Positions 22,213-35,201 are shown, numbered from the stretch's first letter. The stretch is 64,000 bases of DNA from Nageia nagi (GCA_050084985.1 JBITNC010000001.1:149978001-150042000); one strand, 5' to 3'. Notes: a model not told the origin generated them from the sequence alone. Program-made: numbers and translations.

Positions 22213-23719
22213 TCATGGTCCATTTTGTAAGGATCCTCTTGCCTATCCTTATCTATTTTTCTTCCTATTTTTATATCTTACTAATGAACAAGGATTGTAA
22301 GGTACATGCTTCCTTGTATTTTTCCATTTTGGTAATGATACATGCATTATGTTTATGTATTTATTTTTTGTTTTATGTAGGTAGAAATGTGATTGTGTTT
22401 CTAGTTCTTTGTCTAAACTTAGTCACATTTTCTTAACTTTGACCACATTTCTTAACCCTGTCAAATGCATGCTATCACCTGTCAAATGCCTACACATTTT
22501 TGTCTAGTATTTTAAATGCTACCATATTTCCTAAAATGCAACCACATTTTATCAATAGAGCATTCAGCATTGTGTTTTTAGTATCCAAGGCATTTTTGCT
22601 AAATGGAATAGTTTCTCTTTTATCAAGTCTTCAATTGGAATAAGGTGCGCAATTCCTTATTTTTGACTTTATCATTTTAACCTGCTTGGATTAAATCACA
22701 TCCTAAATTATTTGAGGTAAATAAACTAGGCTTTGCAATAGCATCTTGTGTGTGCTTGTTTGATTAACTAAATCACCTCTCTCAAATTTTTGTATGCTCT
22801 CCTCTTACACTAAAAGGTGATCTTGAGTGATCAAGAAATATTTTCAAGAGATTCAATCAAAGAATCATATCATAAACCTCATAGTTTGGAGTTTGCTCTC
22901 CCCTTGCACTAAAAAGTGATATTGGGTGACCGAAAGATGCTATGAGGATTCAATTAACTTGAATATCATTAATCCATTTTTATTCATCACACTTATGTAC
23001 ATACAAAAGAGAATCCTTGGAATTCATCACCAAGGCTCATTCTCTTCACTAACAATAGATAGGTCTCCTAGATTTCATTATCAAGGACCTAGACTATGCT
23101 TGGTCCACTCACTAAGATAGTATTCCCTTAAGGTTTTGATTGAATTCACCATTGAACTTGGTTAAAGTGGAGAAATCAGCCTTAGTAAAAGTCCCTTTCT
23201 TCAAGGACTAGCCTTAGATCATTTCAACAAGCTTGTCTAGTATAATCCTAGGAAAAACACACATCAAAACTTTGCAAAATAATATTCTAGGTTTGCAAGG
23301 TGAATCTACATTGATCATATGTGAGTGCTTGCATTAGTGTTTGCTTTCACTTCCTATATATATCTATTTATTTCTTGAAAATATAAATTTTTAAGATCAA
23401 AATTGTCAATTTTATCAAAGTCTAAGTCAAAATAGTCTTAACAAAATTTGTCTATCATAATGCTATCACATTTCAAAAATGTAGGTGCATTTTATTTATC
23501 CTCAAGAAAAATAGGAGCATTTTTGTAAATGATATCACATTTTGCTCATAGTATAGAAATGCTTGCATGTTTTCTCTAGACTGTCAAAATACGATCATGT
23601 TTCATAATAAGTCTAAAGTCAAAATTTTTAACAAACACTTACATGGTCACAAATAAAAACATTATATCTTCCAAAACATTATCAAATCATAATAATCAAT
23701 ATTTTTTGTCATTTAATTC
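22213..23719 (+). other. Leader region of element D
   Basis: Non-coding in all frames as far as I can see. A motif like TTGGAGTTTGCTCTCCCCTTGCACTAAAA occurs twice in variant form (about 22793 and 22890), hinting at an old local duplication of roughly 95 bp. Confidence 0.45.
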
Positions 23720-24418
23720 ATGGCTGAATTTGAACAATGGGTTCTACAAAATGAAAATGCTATTAAAAATATTCTTAAATGCAAATTTGAACAATGGGCA
23801 TTAAATAATAAATAGGCCACCAAGAAAGTCTTAAGAGCTAATAATATTTGGTTTGATGAATCCAATCTCATTAAATCATGTGAATCCATAAAAAAATCAT
23901 ATTTATATAATCAAATTCAAACATTAATCATTAATCAACCTCATGTTAATTCATGTGATGAAGAACCATCTATTTAAGAGACTCATCCTACCCTTCAACT
24001 TCCTTGCAATGAAGTTGAGGAAGACATCCTCTTAGATGATTATTCATTCATTGATATACTTTTGCATGAGATTACTTATTCCATTAGTTCTAATTCTTTT
24101 TCATATCCTCTCTAAGTGGTAGATAATCCCCTTATCTATGATCATGGTCTTGATCCCTTTGTTGTCCAACAAAGTCCATTCTTTAACATGCATAAGCTTC
24201 CTGATCATGACGATATCAAATATCCTTCACCTTACATGTTAGATTTTGATTATGTAGATTCTAGTCAATAATGTCCTCTTATTGACTTGATTAAGTCCTC
24301 TCATGTTAATTTTGTCACCCTTGATCCCATATCAAATGAGCATAATCTACATCCATCCATAATCCTTCTTCATGATTATTCAGATATCATTGTATGGATT
24401 TATGAAGATTATATTTGA
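23720..24418 (+). pseudogene. Gag-like leader protein of element D (unidentified, 232 codons)
   Basis: One frame runs from ATG at 23720 to TGA at 24416-24418 with no frameshift. It starts MAEFEQWVLQNENAIKNILK and later reads KSYLYNQIQTLIINQPHVNS, LPCNEVEEDILLDDYSFIDI and HKLPDHDDIKYPSPYMLDFD. Four stops interrupt it (TAG at codon 35, then TAA three times), and each sits where one C-to-T change from CAG or CAA would create it. I recognise no domain. Its place, about 1.5 kb after the primer-binding site and as the only codon-like frame, suggests a structural or Gag-like protein kept by a non-autonomous element. It is acidic overall and has no obvious membrane or zinc-finger segment. Function unknown. 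Confidence 0.55.
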
Positions 24419-24429
24419 TGATCCTTTCG

Positions 24430-26030
24430 CATGGATTTATAATATTTATTGATGGCCATACAACACCCTCCCAACATTATCCCCTAGTGTTAAGTGTATT
24501 CACATCACACCATTATCCAAGCATATCGATTCAAGGCAAGACAATACCCTTATCTCATCTAATGTTGAAGAATCCATGTCATTATCCTCCCCTTATGTGG
24601 CATGCATCCTTGCCACACCATCATATAGTCATAACTTTTATCACATTGATTAGGGACCACATAATGTGCTCTCAACATTATCCCCCTCATGTGATGTGAT
24701 TCCTTGTCACACTATCATAACCTTATCATCCTATCACCTTGCATGAGGACCACATAATGCCCATTCATCATTGTCCTCTTCATGTGATGTGTATCCTCAT
24801 CACACCATATTAGCACCATCACCTTACTATGTTGATTAGGGCCACATAAAGCTTCCTCTTCAACATTATCCCCTTTGTATGATGTGAATCCTCATCACAC
24901 TATCCCATACCTACCTTCCTATCACATTGATTAGGGATCACAAAATGCCCTCTTAGCATTATCCTCCTCATGTGAAATGAGTCCTTATCATACTATCATA
25001 TCCTTTTCATCCTATAACCTTGCATAGGGGCCACATAATGCCCACTTTCCATTTTCCTCTTTGTGTGACATGTATCTTCATCATACCACATTAGCACTAT
25101 CACCTTATGATGTTGATTGGGAGCTACACAATGCTCCCTCCACATCATCCCCTTTGTATGATGTGAATCCTCATCACATTGTCCCATTCCTACCTTCCTT
25201 CCACATTAATTAGGGGCCACACAATACTCCCTTCACATCATCCTCTCAATATGATGTAAATCCTCATCATGTCATTCAGTCACTACCACCTTACCATGTC
25301 AATTAGGGGCCACACAACACCTTGTCAACATAGCCATCTTGTGTAATGTGCATCCTTATCACACCATCATCTTGTCATGTTGTCATCATTGTCTTGTCCT
25401 TTTATGTGATGTGCATCCTCATCAAACCATCATCCTATCATGTTGTCCACCTTATCTTTTCCTCTTATGTGATGTGTATCCTTATCACATTATCATCTTA
25501 TCATGTCCCCCTTAGTCCTTGCCCTCTTGTGTGACATGCATCCTCATCACATTGTCACCTCATCATGTCATCACCTTTTTTTTTCCACTTATATGATGTG
25601 TATCCTTGTCACACCCTTGTCTTGTCATATAATTCACCTTATTTTATCTCTTTTGTGTGATGTGTATCCTCATCACACAACCATGTCATTGCATATCCTA
25701 TCATATTTATCTTATTTTATGCATTTGTGTGATGTGTATCCTTGTCATGCAGCCATGTCATTACATATCCTATAATATTTATCTTATTTTATGCATTTGT
25801 GTGAGATGTGTCCTCATCATGTAGCCATGTCATTACATATCCTATCATATTTATCATGTTTTATGCATTTGTGTGATGTGTTTCCTTGTCATGCAACCAT
25901 GTCATTACATACCCTATCATATTTATCTTATTTTATGCATTTATGTGATGTGTGTCCTTATGACACCATCATCCTATCAAGTCCACCTTATCATATTATC
26001 TTGTGTGATGTGCATCTTTTTCATACCATC
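24430..26030 (+). repeat. Three-phase tandem array in element D (93, 63 and 72 bp)
   Basis: The core TGTGATGTG.ATCCTCATCACA recurs at steps of about 93 bp from 24600 to 25344, about 63 bp from 25344 to 25659, and 72 bp from 25659 to 25947. Each core holds arms TGTGATG and CATCACA, exact reverse complements separated by about eight bases, so every unit could form a small hairpin. The 63-bp period is a multiple of three and the 72-bp one also, which makes long hydrophobic-looking open frames (for example 25503-25775). I treat those as by-products. Confidence 0.9.
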
Positions 26031-26039
26031 TCATGATAA

Positions 26040-29000
26040 TAAAAAATAAAAATGAAATAAAAAAGCATATGCATAACAAAATTTTTATTTTATTAACATC
26101 TTTTCATCATACATTGTGTGATGGTGAATTTTTACATTTTTCCATCTTCTATTGTTTTGATCATCACTTGTTTTATCCTAACAAGTGTCTAATCTAGTCT
26201 ATGCCTAACTTTGTGCTCTTCTCATCCTATTTTGAGCTTTCTTCATCTTGATTCTATTGTAACTATAGGTTCTTCTCTATAGAATATGCAGTTGTCTCAT
26301 CCACTTCCAAGACATCTAGAGTTACCCTTGGAATGTGGATCCCATGGTGTAAGAGGATGTTCTTTTATACATTGGCTCTCTTCTTCTATCATTCCTTATT
26401 TAAGTGCATACCACTATGAATATTATATAAGTTTTTCTTTAGCTTCTTTTCCATCTCTTTAGCTTTCTTAGCTATCACCTCCTTCTTTGCAATCAATTTT
26501 TCTTACTTAGCCATGAGCTATGTCCAAGACTACATGTACACAATGTTCTCTCTCCATAGCATGTCACATATTTGCATCATTATTTCTATTTCTCTCTTGG
26601 CTTTGACCAGTTCTTGGCACAAGTATATATTCTCTACTTTTTCCCATCCTTGTGTCTCTTTTCTTTATCACCTTTGCTACTTGTGTACCCTTTGACATCG
26701 CTTACTTCTCTATGGATTTGGTTCCACCATGGCTCCATCATATCCATGATTAGTTAGTTTTTCCTTCACATTATTCCAATGTTCTATGTCCCATTTAATA
26801 GTCATGATAATCATGAAGGATCACATAGTTTCTCCATGCATCTATTCATCATTCCATCTTAACCATTCACCTTGTCTCCATGTGTCTATCCACCATTTCA
26901 TCTTGACTATTCACATAGTTATAATGTGTCTATCCATCATTGTGTCCTATTTATTCACCTACCTTTTATACATCTCCATTAATTTCATTATCATTACATT
27001 CCTATCCAGTCAATACATGCATATTGCATCACTATTTCCTCCATCATTTTCTTTAACTATTCAAACTATTATCATTCAACCCTGCATGTTAGTATGAGAT
27101 TTTCACTTCTAGGAATCTCTTTTCTCAATCATTATTTTTATTTATTTTTTTTTATCACTATCATTATTACCTAGACCAATCCACATCTTACCAAGTGTAT
27201 ATAATCATGTGTGACCCCCTATGTTTATCATGACTTATGCTCTTTATCCCTTTCTTTTCTAGAATTCTTGTCCTCATCTTTCTACATCCTATCATGGATT
27301 TCTTTCACTTCCTCATACTCTCAAGTGAGATTTGGACATCCTTGTGTATCATGGAAGCTATGCATCCTTGACCCTTTAGGTCACATCTACTACTAATTAC
27401 CTATCATGATAGAAACTTCATTTCATTCATGAGCAACCCAAAAATTGCTTCAATATTTGCATGGTCCATCATCTTGAACATGCCAAACATGTTTGCTTAT
27501 TCCTATTGCTATTGATTCATATTGATTATATGTGGTATGTGATGATATACACCTCATTCAATCACTTTATATTGCAATTTGGTGCACTACATCAATTCAC
27601 CATCTCTGCATATATGAGAGTATTTTGAGCTAGTCATTATTTCTTGGTTGATACATTAGTATTGACTTTAGTTTTCATCATCATATTCCTTCCATATGAT
27701 CCACCATGGTAGAGATCATATTCTATGTCATTGCTTCCCCTTCTTGTGTTATTTCCTCCTTTTTTCACATCACTTGCTCCTCAAGATGGACCCACTAGAT
27801 TCCTCTTCTTTTGATGATGATACCAGCTTGTCTGAGTTAGATGCTTAGTCACCTAACCATGCATCAAATGCACCATTATGGCTACCCATTGGTATTATCA
27901 TTAGGAATATTTATTTTTACATTTTCCACCCATATGAGCTTATCAATGGGAATTGATCCTTATGTTTAATAAAATAATCATCATTTCTTGTATCATATCA
28001 TTCTTTTGTTGATTGAATTTTATCTTCCTTGACTGATCAATCAAACAATCAAGTGTATAGTCCCTTTTGCATTTTGCATCATTATCATTTAATTCACTTT
28101 GTTCATATTCATTAAAAATTGATGATTTATATTTCTTTATGTTCTTATATCTTCTTCTCTCATATCTCTATCTTTGCCATCATTTTTAACCTATTAGAGA
28201 ATTCTGGTCAAGTCTTAATATTCTCTGTTATCCTATGTGATCGTAATCATGGATTAACCCCTCTTACACAATCTTCATCTTGACCTTACTCAAGATGCTC
28301 TTCATTGTTAAATTCTTTCCTACATCATTTAGCATACCTATCTCACACTGTAGATCACCCTTCATCATAGTATTGTGAGTACTCACACTACTTGTATCCC
28401 CCATCATTATGATATCCTATTCATTTATCAATTAGATAATGCAAACAATCTATGCATCATCTTGTTCCTTATCTATTGACCTTGTTGGACATAAAATATC
28501 ATAATATACTATTCATAGAACTAGTTTATCTTACATTTTATGGGTCCATCAATGCTTCATCTTGAGGAGCACTAACACTCATGTACTATCATGTTTACAC
28601 TATGGTGATGTGACCTTCACTAAGAGTCTATATTCCATACTTGGTTAATACATGAGGAAGACCAATGGGTATTTTACCCATACTTTAACATCATATGCCA
28701 CTTCCTATCGATCACATGCTTGGCCCTCTTCAATCAGCTAAGTTTGCCTATCAATCCATCGAACTCACTTACCTCTAAACTTGAGAGCTCTAGTTTCAGC
28801 TCTCCCAATCCTACTATGGATGCTTTAGCATAGTCTTTGACATAGTCATTATTGTCATCTATTATTTTGGCTATCCATTAAGCTTGTTAATGGAAATTTT
28901 GTCATAGTCACTATTGGTAGTTTTGTTTGTTTGTATTTATCTTTTGCTATCCACTTGAGCATGTTGATGGAATCATCCTTTTATCAATATAAATGCATAT

Positions 29001-30495
29001 ATTTTTCTTCCTTTTAATTCTTATCAATTTTTTTGGATTATCATTATCTTAGTATTATTTATTTCTTTTGCATTTTATCATTTATCATGATGTCTTTAAA
29101 TATTTCAATAATTTTTATTTGTAATCTATTTATCATTTTTCAATCAATTTGTCTTAATCATTTTATCACTGTCTATTTTATCATATCATTTAATCGATCA
29201 ATTCATCAAATTTTTATCATTTTGAATCATTTTTATTTATTGTATATTTATCATTAACATTAATCTCTTGATTATTTTCATTTATCTATTTTTCATTTTA
29301 TAATGTCTTTATTTTATCATTTATCACTATCCATAGTTTGTTTATCATAGTTTGTCCTGTGATCACTCATTTGTTACATTGTTGGTGTGATAGTGTCATT
29401 TTTGCATCATTTATATTAAATTTTTTTTATCATTTAATATTATCTTTTAATCATGTCTTTAATATTATATTTGATCATTTATTTGATTTTACCAAATCAT
29501 ATTGCATCTTTGAGCTTATCATGTCTTTTGTCAATCACTTTTTTTTATCTTATCATCATCTTTGATCATGTGCTTGGTAGGTTTGCGAGCTTAAATTTGT
29601 CTTTTATCCCTTAAACTATTGGGGCAAAGAAGAATCACTTAGCCTTAGACTATTGGGGCAAAGTAGAGGCCATTCATCCTTCTCCTTCCCTTCAACTACT
29701 AGGGCAAAGCAAAATCATTAAAAAAAATGAAAACATAAACAAACATAAAAACAAAATAGTCTTGCATTTTCCATGTTTTTCATCAATAATAATTTATCCT
29801 TTGTGTTATCTTGACATTAAGGAAGCTTTTTGAAATCTATAACAAGGATCTCTTGATTCTTCTTAATCCATCACTTGTCTTGTATCATCATTGTTAGATC
29901 TTTACATTTGGAGTTGATACTTAGTGATTTCCCACCTTTTAATGTCATCCTACCTTTTTCAAATGCATGGGGGTAACCAATCACTCATCTCCTATCATCA
30001 CATACAATCTATTTATGTCTTCACATATGTTTTTTTTGTCATCACCTATATACATATCATCAATCATGGCATATGGCCATTAAACATTACCTTCTACCTA
30101 GTCTAGTATGGAGCTAGAGAATGTCCTATACATTAAAATGGAACTTGGTCTATTCCTCCTATCCATTTTACATCATGTCATTTTTTTCCTCCTACATCAA
30201 TGTCCAAAATAATTTTTTCACTGCATCATCCATTATGTCCAAGTCATTGAATGACATTGCTTAGCATCAATCTAAAAATTATTTGGCAAAAGAGCTCATT
30301 CTACACATTAAGTTGGAAGTTGGTTCTACATCCACTTGCATCATATCAAATACACTTTGCTTATTTTTGTCTCCCATTTTTTCATTTCATAAAAATCAAT
30401 ACAAAAAGGAGGATCACACACATCACTTGGGCCAATTAGCCTCCACATAATTACATCACATAAAACTAGGTTTTTGAATTGCATTTCATCTAGTC
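26040..30495 (+). other. Pyrimidine-rich interior of element D, no gene seen
   Basis: The plus strand is strongly C/T-biased (TCATC, TTATC, CCATC words dominate) with short periodic patches such as ATTTATCATTTTATCATTT near 29080-29560. Open frames here are Ser/Leu/Phe/Ile-rich and show no domain. A short block near 29597-29715 repeats ACTATTGGGGCAAAG three times. Confidence 0.6.
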
Positions 30496-30503
30496 AAAAT
30501 ACA

Positions 30504-30520
30504 AATCAAAAGGGGCAAAA
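30504..30520 (+). promoter_or_regulatory. Polypurine tract of element D
   Basis: AAATCAAAAGGGGCAAAA lies directly before the TG of the right LTR. This is where plus-strand DNA synthesis would be primed. Confidence 0.7.
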
Positions 30521-32635
30521 TGTAGACACTTAAAATTATCAACTTGTACTACATTTGATAAAATATATTCATATTTGGACATTTAGCATTTTCAAGCATA
30601 TTATGATAATTTTGGTCATATTTAACAATAATATTGAAAATCACACACTTGCTTATCATAATCAATTTTGCACCTAATATTAGTCATATTAAATGTTTGT
30701 CATTCATAATCATATATTTGGAAGATATATTAGATTGAGTCCTATATAATATATTTTTTTATCATAATTACACCTTTGGAAAATATGTTATACTTAGCCA
30801 TGCCTAATGTACTTTTGATCAAACATATATTTGGAAGATATGTTATACTTAGTTATGTCTAATGTATTTTCGATCATACATACATTTATAAAATATATTT
30901 GATTTAGTCATTTCTAATGTGTTTCAATCATATATTTAGAAAATGTATTAGATTGAGTCCTATTTAATACATTTTTTATCATATTTATTTGGAAAATATA
31001 TTAGATTGAATCTTATCTAATATGTTTTCGATCATATTTACTTATTTGGAAAATGTATTAGATTGAGTACTATTTAAGACATTTTCAATCATACATACAT
31101 TTGGAAAATGTATTAGACTTAGTCATATCTAATGTGTTTCAATCATATATTTGGAAAATGTATTATACTGAGTCCTATTTAATACATTTTTGATCTTATT
31201 TATTTGAAAAATATATTAGATTGAGTCCTATCTAATATGTTTTCAATCATATTTACTTATTTGAAAAATGTATTAGATTGAGTCCTATTTAATACATTTT
31301 TGATCATATTTACTTAGAAAATATATTATACTTAATCATCTCTAATGTGTTTTTGATCATTTTACTTAGAAAATATAATTAAACTTAGCCATGTTTCTTT
31401 GTATTTTTTATCACAATCATACACTTAAAATTTGTAATATAACTTAGTCATGTTTATTGCAATTTAATCATAATCATTTGAAAAATATAATTGAACTTAG
31501 TAATGTTTAACTATATTTTTTATCATGTTCATTTATGAGGAAAATTACAATTAAACTTAATCATGTTTTTTGTATTTTGAACCATGTTTAATTAATCAAA
31601 AATTGCAATTAAATAATATTTTTCATATTATTTGTAATAAGTCAAAATCATTTATTTTTAAAATTTAATTAGCATTTTTCATGTTGATTGCATTAATCAT
31701 AATCATGTTTTGTAAAATTTGAATTTGAATTTTACAACATTATTAAATATCTTGTTTACTAATGTGTTTTGTTGACGTTGAACAAAAAAGCAAGGAAATA
31801 TATTTTGAGTGGGAAGATCCATTTGAATTTGAATTATAATAGCTCTATTTTGAAAAATGATTCTTTAATCAAAGGCTCCCCTCCACTAAAAACAACAACA
31901 ACAAATAAAGGATCAATTAATCAATTTAGGGGGATAACATTTTGGAGATCAAGTTTTCATGAGTCCTTAGGAACTTGTTCTTCAATAATCAAGCATCAAC
32001 AATCATGAATTTATTAGATCAGATCACCAACAACAATCAATAAATCATTTGGAGATAGATCTTGGAGTATCTTAAAGTCTTGGAGCTTACATTATTCATA
32101 CCATCAGACCTTGAGCATACCCATCAAATCTTCTTTGACCCTTGTCCTATTCTATTTATACAATAGTCTTTTTTCATCATTTCATCATAATCCTAACTTT
32201 CATTTTTCATTTTGTATTTGAAAGTTACAAAACATGGGAGGTCCTTGCATTTTGATAATCATTAAATGTGAAGTGTCATTGCATTTCTAGAAACATGATC
32301 GCATTTTACACCAACCGCATGAGATTAGCATGTTTCATCAAAAATTCTAGTTTTGAAGGATTTCAAGGTTGATTTGGGATCTAGTCAACAACATCAACCA
32401 TCATCAATAATCATTATAAAGTAAATAATGATGTTTTTAAACACCTTCTTTAGTCATTCTTGTGATCTTATCTTTAATCTTGTGTCCATTTTGAAAGGAT
32501 GGATTGATCAAGCCTCCTTAGTGTTTTAACTAGTTTTTGTTTAAGTCTTATGCATTTGAACATAGTCTAACCTACACATCACTATTTGTTTTAGATTTAA
32601 ACAACCCCAAAAAGGAGAGTTTTTATTTTCAAACA
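30521..32635 (+). repeat. 3' LTR of element D
   Basis: It begins TGTAGACACTTAAAAT, ends TTTTCAAACA and is followed at once by the ATCAT duplication. Subrepeats of about 60-65 bp recur at roughly 30700-31390, matching those of the 5' LTR. Confidence 0.92.
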
Positions 32636-32689
32636 ATCATCTCCAACTCATTGATGTTCATTTTAAAGGTTTCATGCATATACATCTAA

Positions 32690-33650
32690 AAAATAAAGCA
32701 TATAGTATAACATAGCATTAATATTAATATTGCACTAATATTAACATAGAAATAATAAATCATTAGCACTAATATATCATTAACATTAACACTAACATAA
32801 CATCCACATAGTTTTAACATTGTATTAACATTATAATAGGATTAATATTACCATTAAAATAACTTGAATATAACATAATATTGATATTGACATTACATTA
32901 TCATACTATTAAAATTGTATTAACATTGTAATAGGATTAGCATCACCATTAAAAAAATATGAACACAACATTAACATTAACATTAACAAAGTATTAACAA
33001 TAGCATAATATTAATATTGCATTTACATTCTATTTACATTAACATTACAATAAGATTAACATTATCATTAAAATAACATTAACATCATATTACATTAATA
33101 TTGACATAGCATTAACATACCATTAACATTAACATTATCATATTATTAATATTACATTAACATTACATTTTAGCATTTTCATAGCATTAACATGTTATTA
33201 ACATTAATATATTTCATTAACATTGATAGAGCATTAACAATATCATAGTATTAACATTGCATTAACATTCTAATTATATTAACATTGCAATAGGATTAAC
33301 ATTATCATTAAAATAATATGAACATAAGATTAACATCATATTGTATTAACACTAAGATAACATTAACGTAAGATTAACATTAACATTATCATATTATTAG
33401 CATTGCATTAAAATTAAAATTATCATATTAATAAAATTGCATTAACATGATGTTAATATTAACATAACATTAACATTAACAAAATATAAATAACATCATA
33501 CTATGAATATTGTATTACATTATAATTACATTAACATTGTAATAGGATTAACATTACCAATAAAATAACATAAATATAACATTAACATTAACATTAACAT
33601 TAACATTAACATTAACATTAACATTAACATTAACATTAACATAATATTTA
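32690..33650 (+). repeat. ATTAAC (CATTAA) hexamer array, copy 1
   Basis: About 960 bp are built from CATTAA with frequent variants (CATAGCATTAA, CATTGCATTAA, ATTATCATATTATTAA). A pure run of about twelve hexamers closes the array at roughly 33569-33641. It passes directly into the CCCTAAA tract at 33650 (CATTAAACCCTAAACCC). Confidence 0.92.
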
Positions 33651-34250
33651 CATTAAACCCTAAACCCTACCCCCTAACCCTTAAACCCTTACCCATAACC
33701 CCTAACCATGAACCCTTAACCTTAACCATAACCAATAATACCAAACCCTAATCCACAAATCCTAACATGATTTCTAACACCAAAATACCACAATATTACC
33801 CCTAATCCTAAAACCTAGCCCTTAACCCTAAAACCTTAAACCCTTACCCTTAACCCTAACCCTAACCATTAATACCTAGCTGTAACTCCCATTAACACCT
33901 AACCTTAACAACTAAATTACCCTAATACTTACCCCAAAATGTTACCCCTTGAAACCTCCCTAACCCTAAATCCCTAAACCCTAACCTTTAACTCTAACCA
34001 TAACCAATAACACCAAACCCTAACTTGAATCCTAACCTTAAACCCTTAAACCCAAACCCTAGCTTCTAACCATAAACCCTAGCCCTTAACCCCTAACCCT
34101 TAAACTCGTACCCTTAACCCCTAATCTTAACCATTAACATGTAACCCTAACCACTAACTTACCATGATCCTTACCCCAAACCCCGTAACCCAAAACCCTT
34201 AAGCCTAACCTATAAACACTAAACCCCTAACAATTAAAATGCCCTAACCC
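33650..34250 (-). repeat. Telomere-like CCCTAAA tract, copy 1
   Basis: About 600 bp of CCCTAAA, CCCTAACCC and variants (AACCATTAACACC, CCCTTAAACCC), G-rich strand minus. It ends near 34250 and gives way to plain AT-rich DNA. It lies upstream of the transposase-like gene of copy 1. Confidence 0.93.
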
Positions 34251-34429
34251 CAAACATTCAAAATATTTTAACATATAATAAATTTATTAATTTATTTAAT
34301 TACATTATTTATACATATAATATTTTTTAATTAAATATTTATTTATTTAAATTATTTATATGTACATTAATTATTTTTTAAATTTATCTCCTAATGATGT
34401 ACCTTATAATGCACCTGACATAGATTCTA

Positions 34430-34641
34430 ATGAAAAAAGTTATTAGGTATACCATTAGGAAACACCCAAAGCACATAAAAATAAAAACACCCAACCCCAA
34501 AAACCCATCACTTTCATTCTATACATTATAAAATAGATAAAAGAGGATTCTAATTTAATTTTACTAGGGGAAAGCAAGAAGGAGGTTCTCTACAACATTC
34601 TACCACCATTTTACCACATTATTTTGCAAATTTCTCAACCA
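34430..34641 (+). pseudogene. Possible 5' exon of the transposase-like gene, copy 1
   Basis: A conserved block ends TTCTCAACCAGGTAAGATTTTTC, a strong GT-AG donor. Copy 2 keeps the same donor at about 47245 (CCTGGTAAGATTTTTC). The block reads roughly PITFILYIIK, stop, IKEDSNLI in one frame, but the frame is broken in both copies, so it may be an untranslated first exon. No family is recognised. Confidence 0.4.
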
Positions 34642-34699
34642 GGTAAGATTTTTCTATCATATTTTTATTTTTTCTTTTGTAGATTTTTAATTTTTTACT

Positions 34700-35196
34700 C
34701 TTAAATGTAAAAAATTAAGTAAAAAAAATAAGGTATGTTAAATTTAGATAAAATTAGTAAAAACCCTAAGGTTTTGAAAAAATCTTAGGGTCTTTTTTTG
34801 TAAATTTAAGGGTTTTCTTAAGGAATTTATAAAAAACCCTAATGTTTTTTACCAAATTCTCTAAAAACCTTATAAAATTTGGAAAAAAATTTATATTTTT
34901 TTCCAAATTTTTGGAGAAATTGATAAAAACCCTATGATTTTTTGAAATACTTGATAAAAAACCCCTAAATTTGGTAAAAACCTTAGGATACTTTCTAATT
35001 TTTAAATAATTTCAAAAAAATATACTAAAAATCCTAACCAAAATAAAAAAAAAATTGAAGACATCATAAGAAAATATCATAGTAAATTAGTTAGATAATA
35101 ATTTAGAAAAATTACATGCTCCAATCTTCCTAATCTTATACTACATTAGAAAATAAACTACTAAAATGAGTTATATATAAGACACAAATATTATTT
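34700..35196 (+). other. AT-rich block with telobox-like words, interrupted by element B
   Basis: AAAACCCTAAGGTTTT and similar words (CTTAGGGTTTTT, AAAACCCTATGATTTT) recur about every 50-80 bp. Copy 2 has the same block (47330-47780) with an extra 146-bp tandem duplication and a poly-T run. The sequence CTTAA at its end is the left target duplication of element B. Confidence 0.6.
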
Positions 35197-35201
35197 CTTA
35201 A

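Larger units (their letters stand above)
20064..32635 (+). mobile_element. Element D: 12.6-kb non-autonomous LTR retrotransposon
   Basis: LTRs at 20064-22188 and 30521-32635 begin TGTAGA and align over their full length. A perfect ATCAT target duplication flanks the element (20059-20063, 32636-32640). A primer-binding site abuts the left LTR and a purine tract abuts the right one, fixing the orientation as plus. The 8.3-kb interior has no RT, integrase, RNase H or protease that I can recognise on either strand. It holds one broken Gag-like frame, a tandem array and a long pyrimidine-rich tract. This is the architecture of a large retrotransposon derivative (LARD) that relied on enzymes from another element. 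The shared primer-binding site makes the family of element A a candidate helper. The LTRs differ at many positions, so insertion is old. Confidence 0.92.

Noticed and set aside
23720-24418. A reassigned genetic code (TAA/TAG read as Gln), as in ciliates and some ulvophyte algae
   Set aside because: Reading TAR as Gln opens this frame and helps elsewhere. But real frameshifts remain in every pol gene, TGA also falls inside conserved motifs (copia knuckle and protease at 63490 and 63630, the peptide near 45330), and some TAR stops sit at non-Gln sites. C-to-T decay of dead elements is enough.
25346-26036. Ser/His/Leu-rich membrane-like proteins on the plus strand
   Set aside because: The frames follow the 63- and 72-bp repeat periods, which are multiples of three. 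They are repeat by-products without start context or domains.
29033-29565. Hydrophobic multi-pass membrane proteins
   Set aside because: Phe/Ile/Leu/Ser richness comes from TTTATCATTT-type simple sequence in the pyrimidine-rich tract; no conserved motif is seen.
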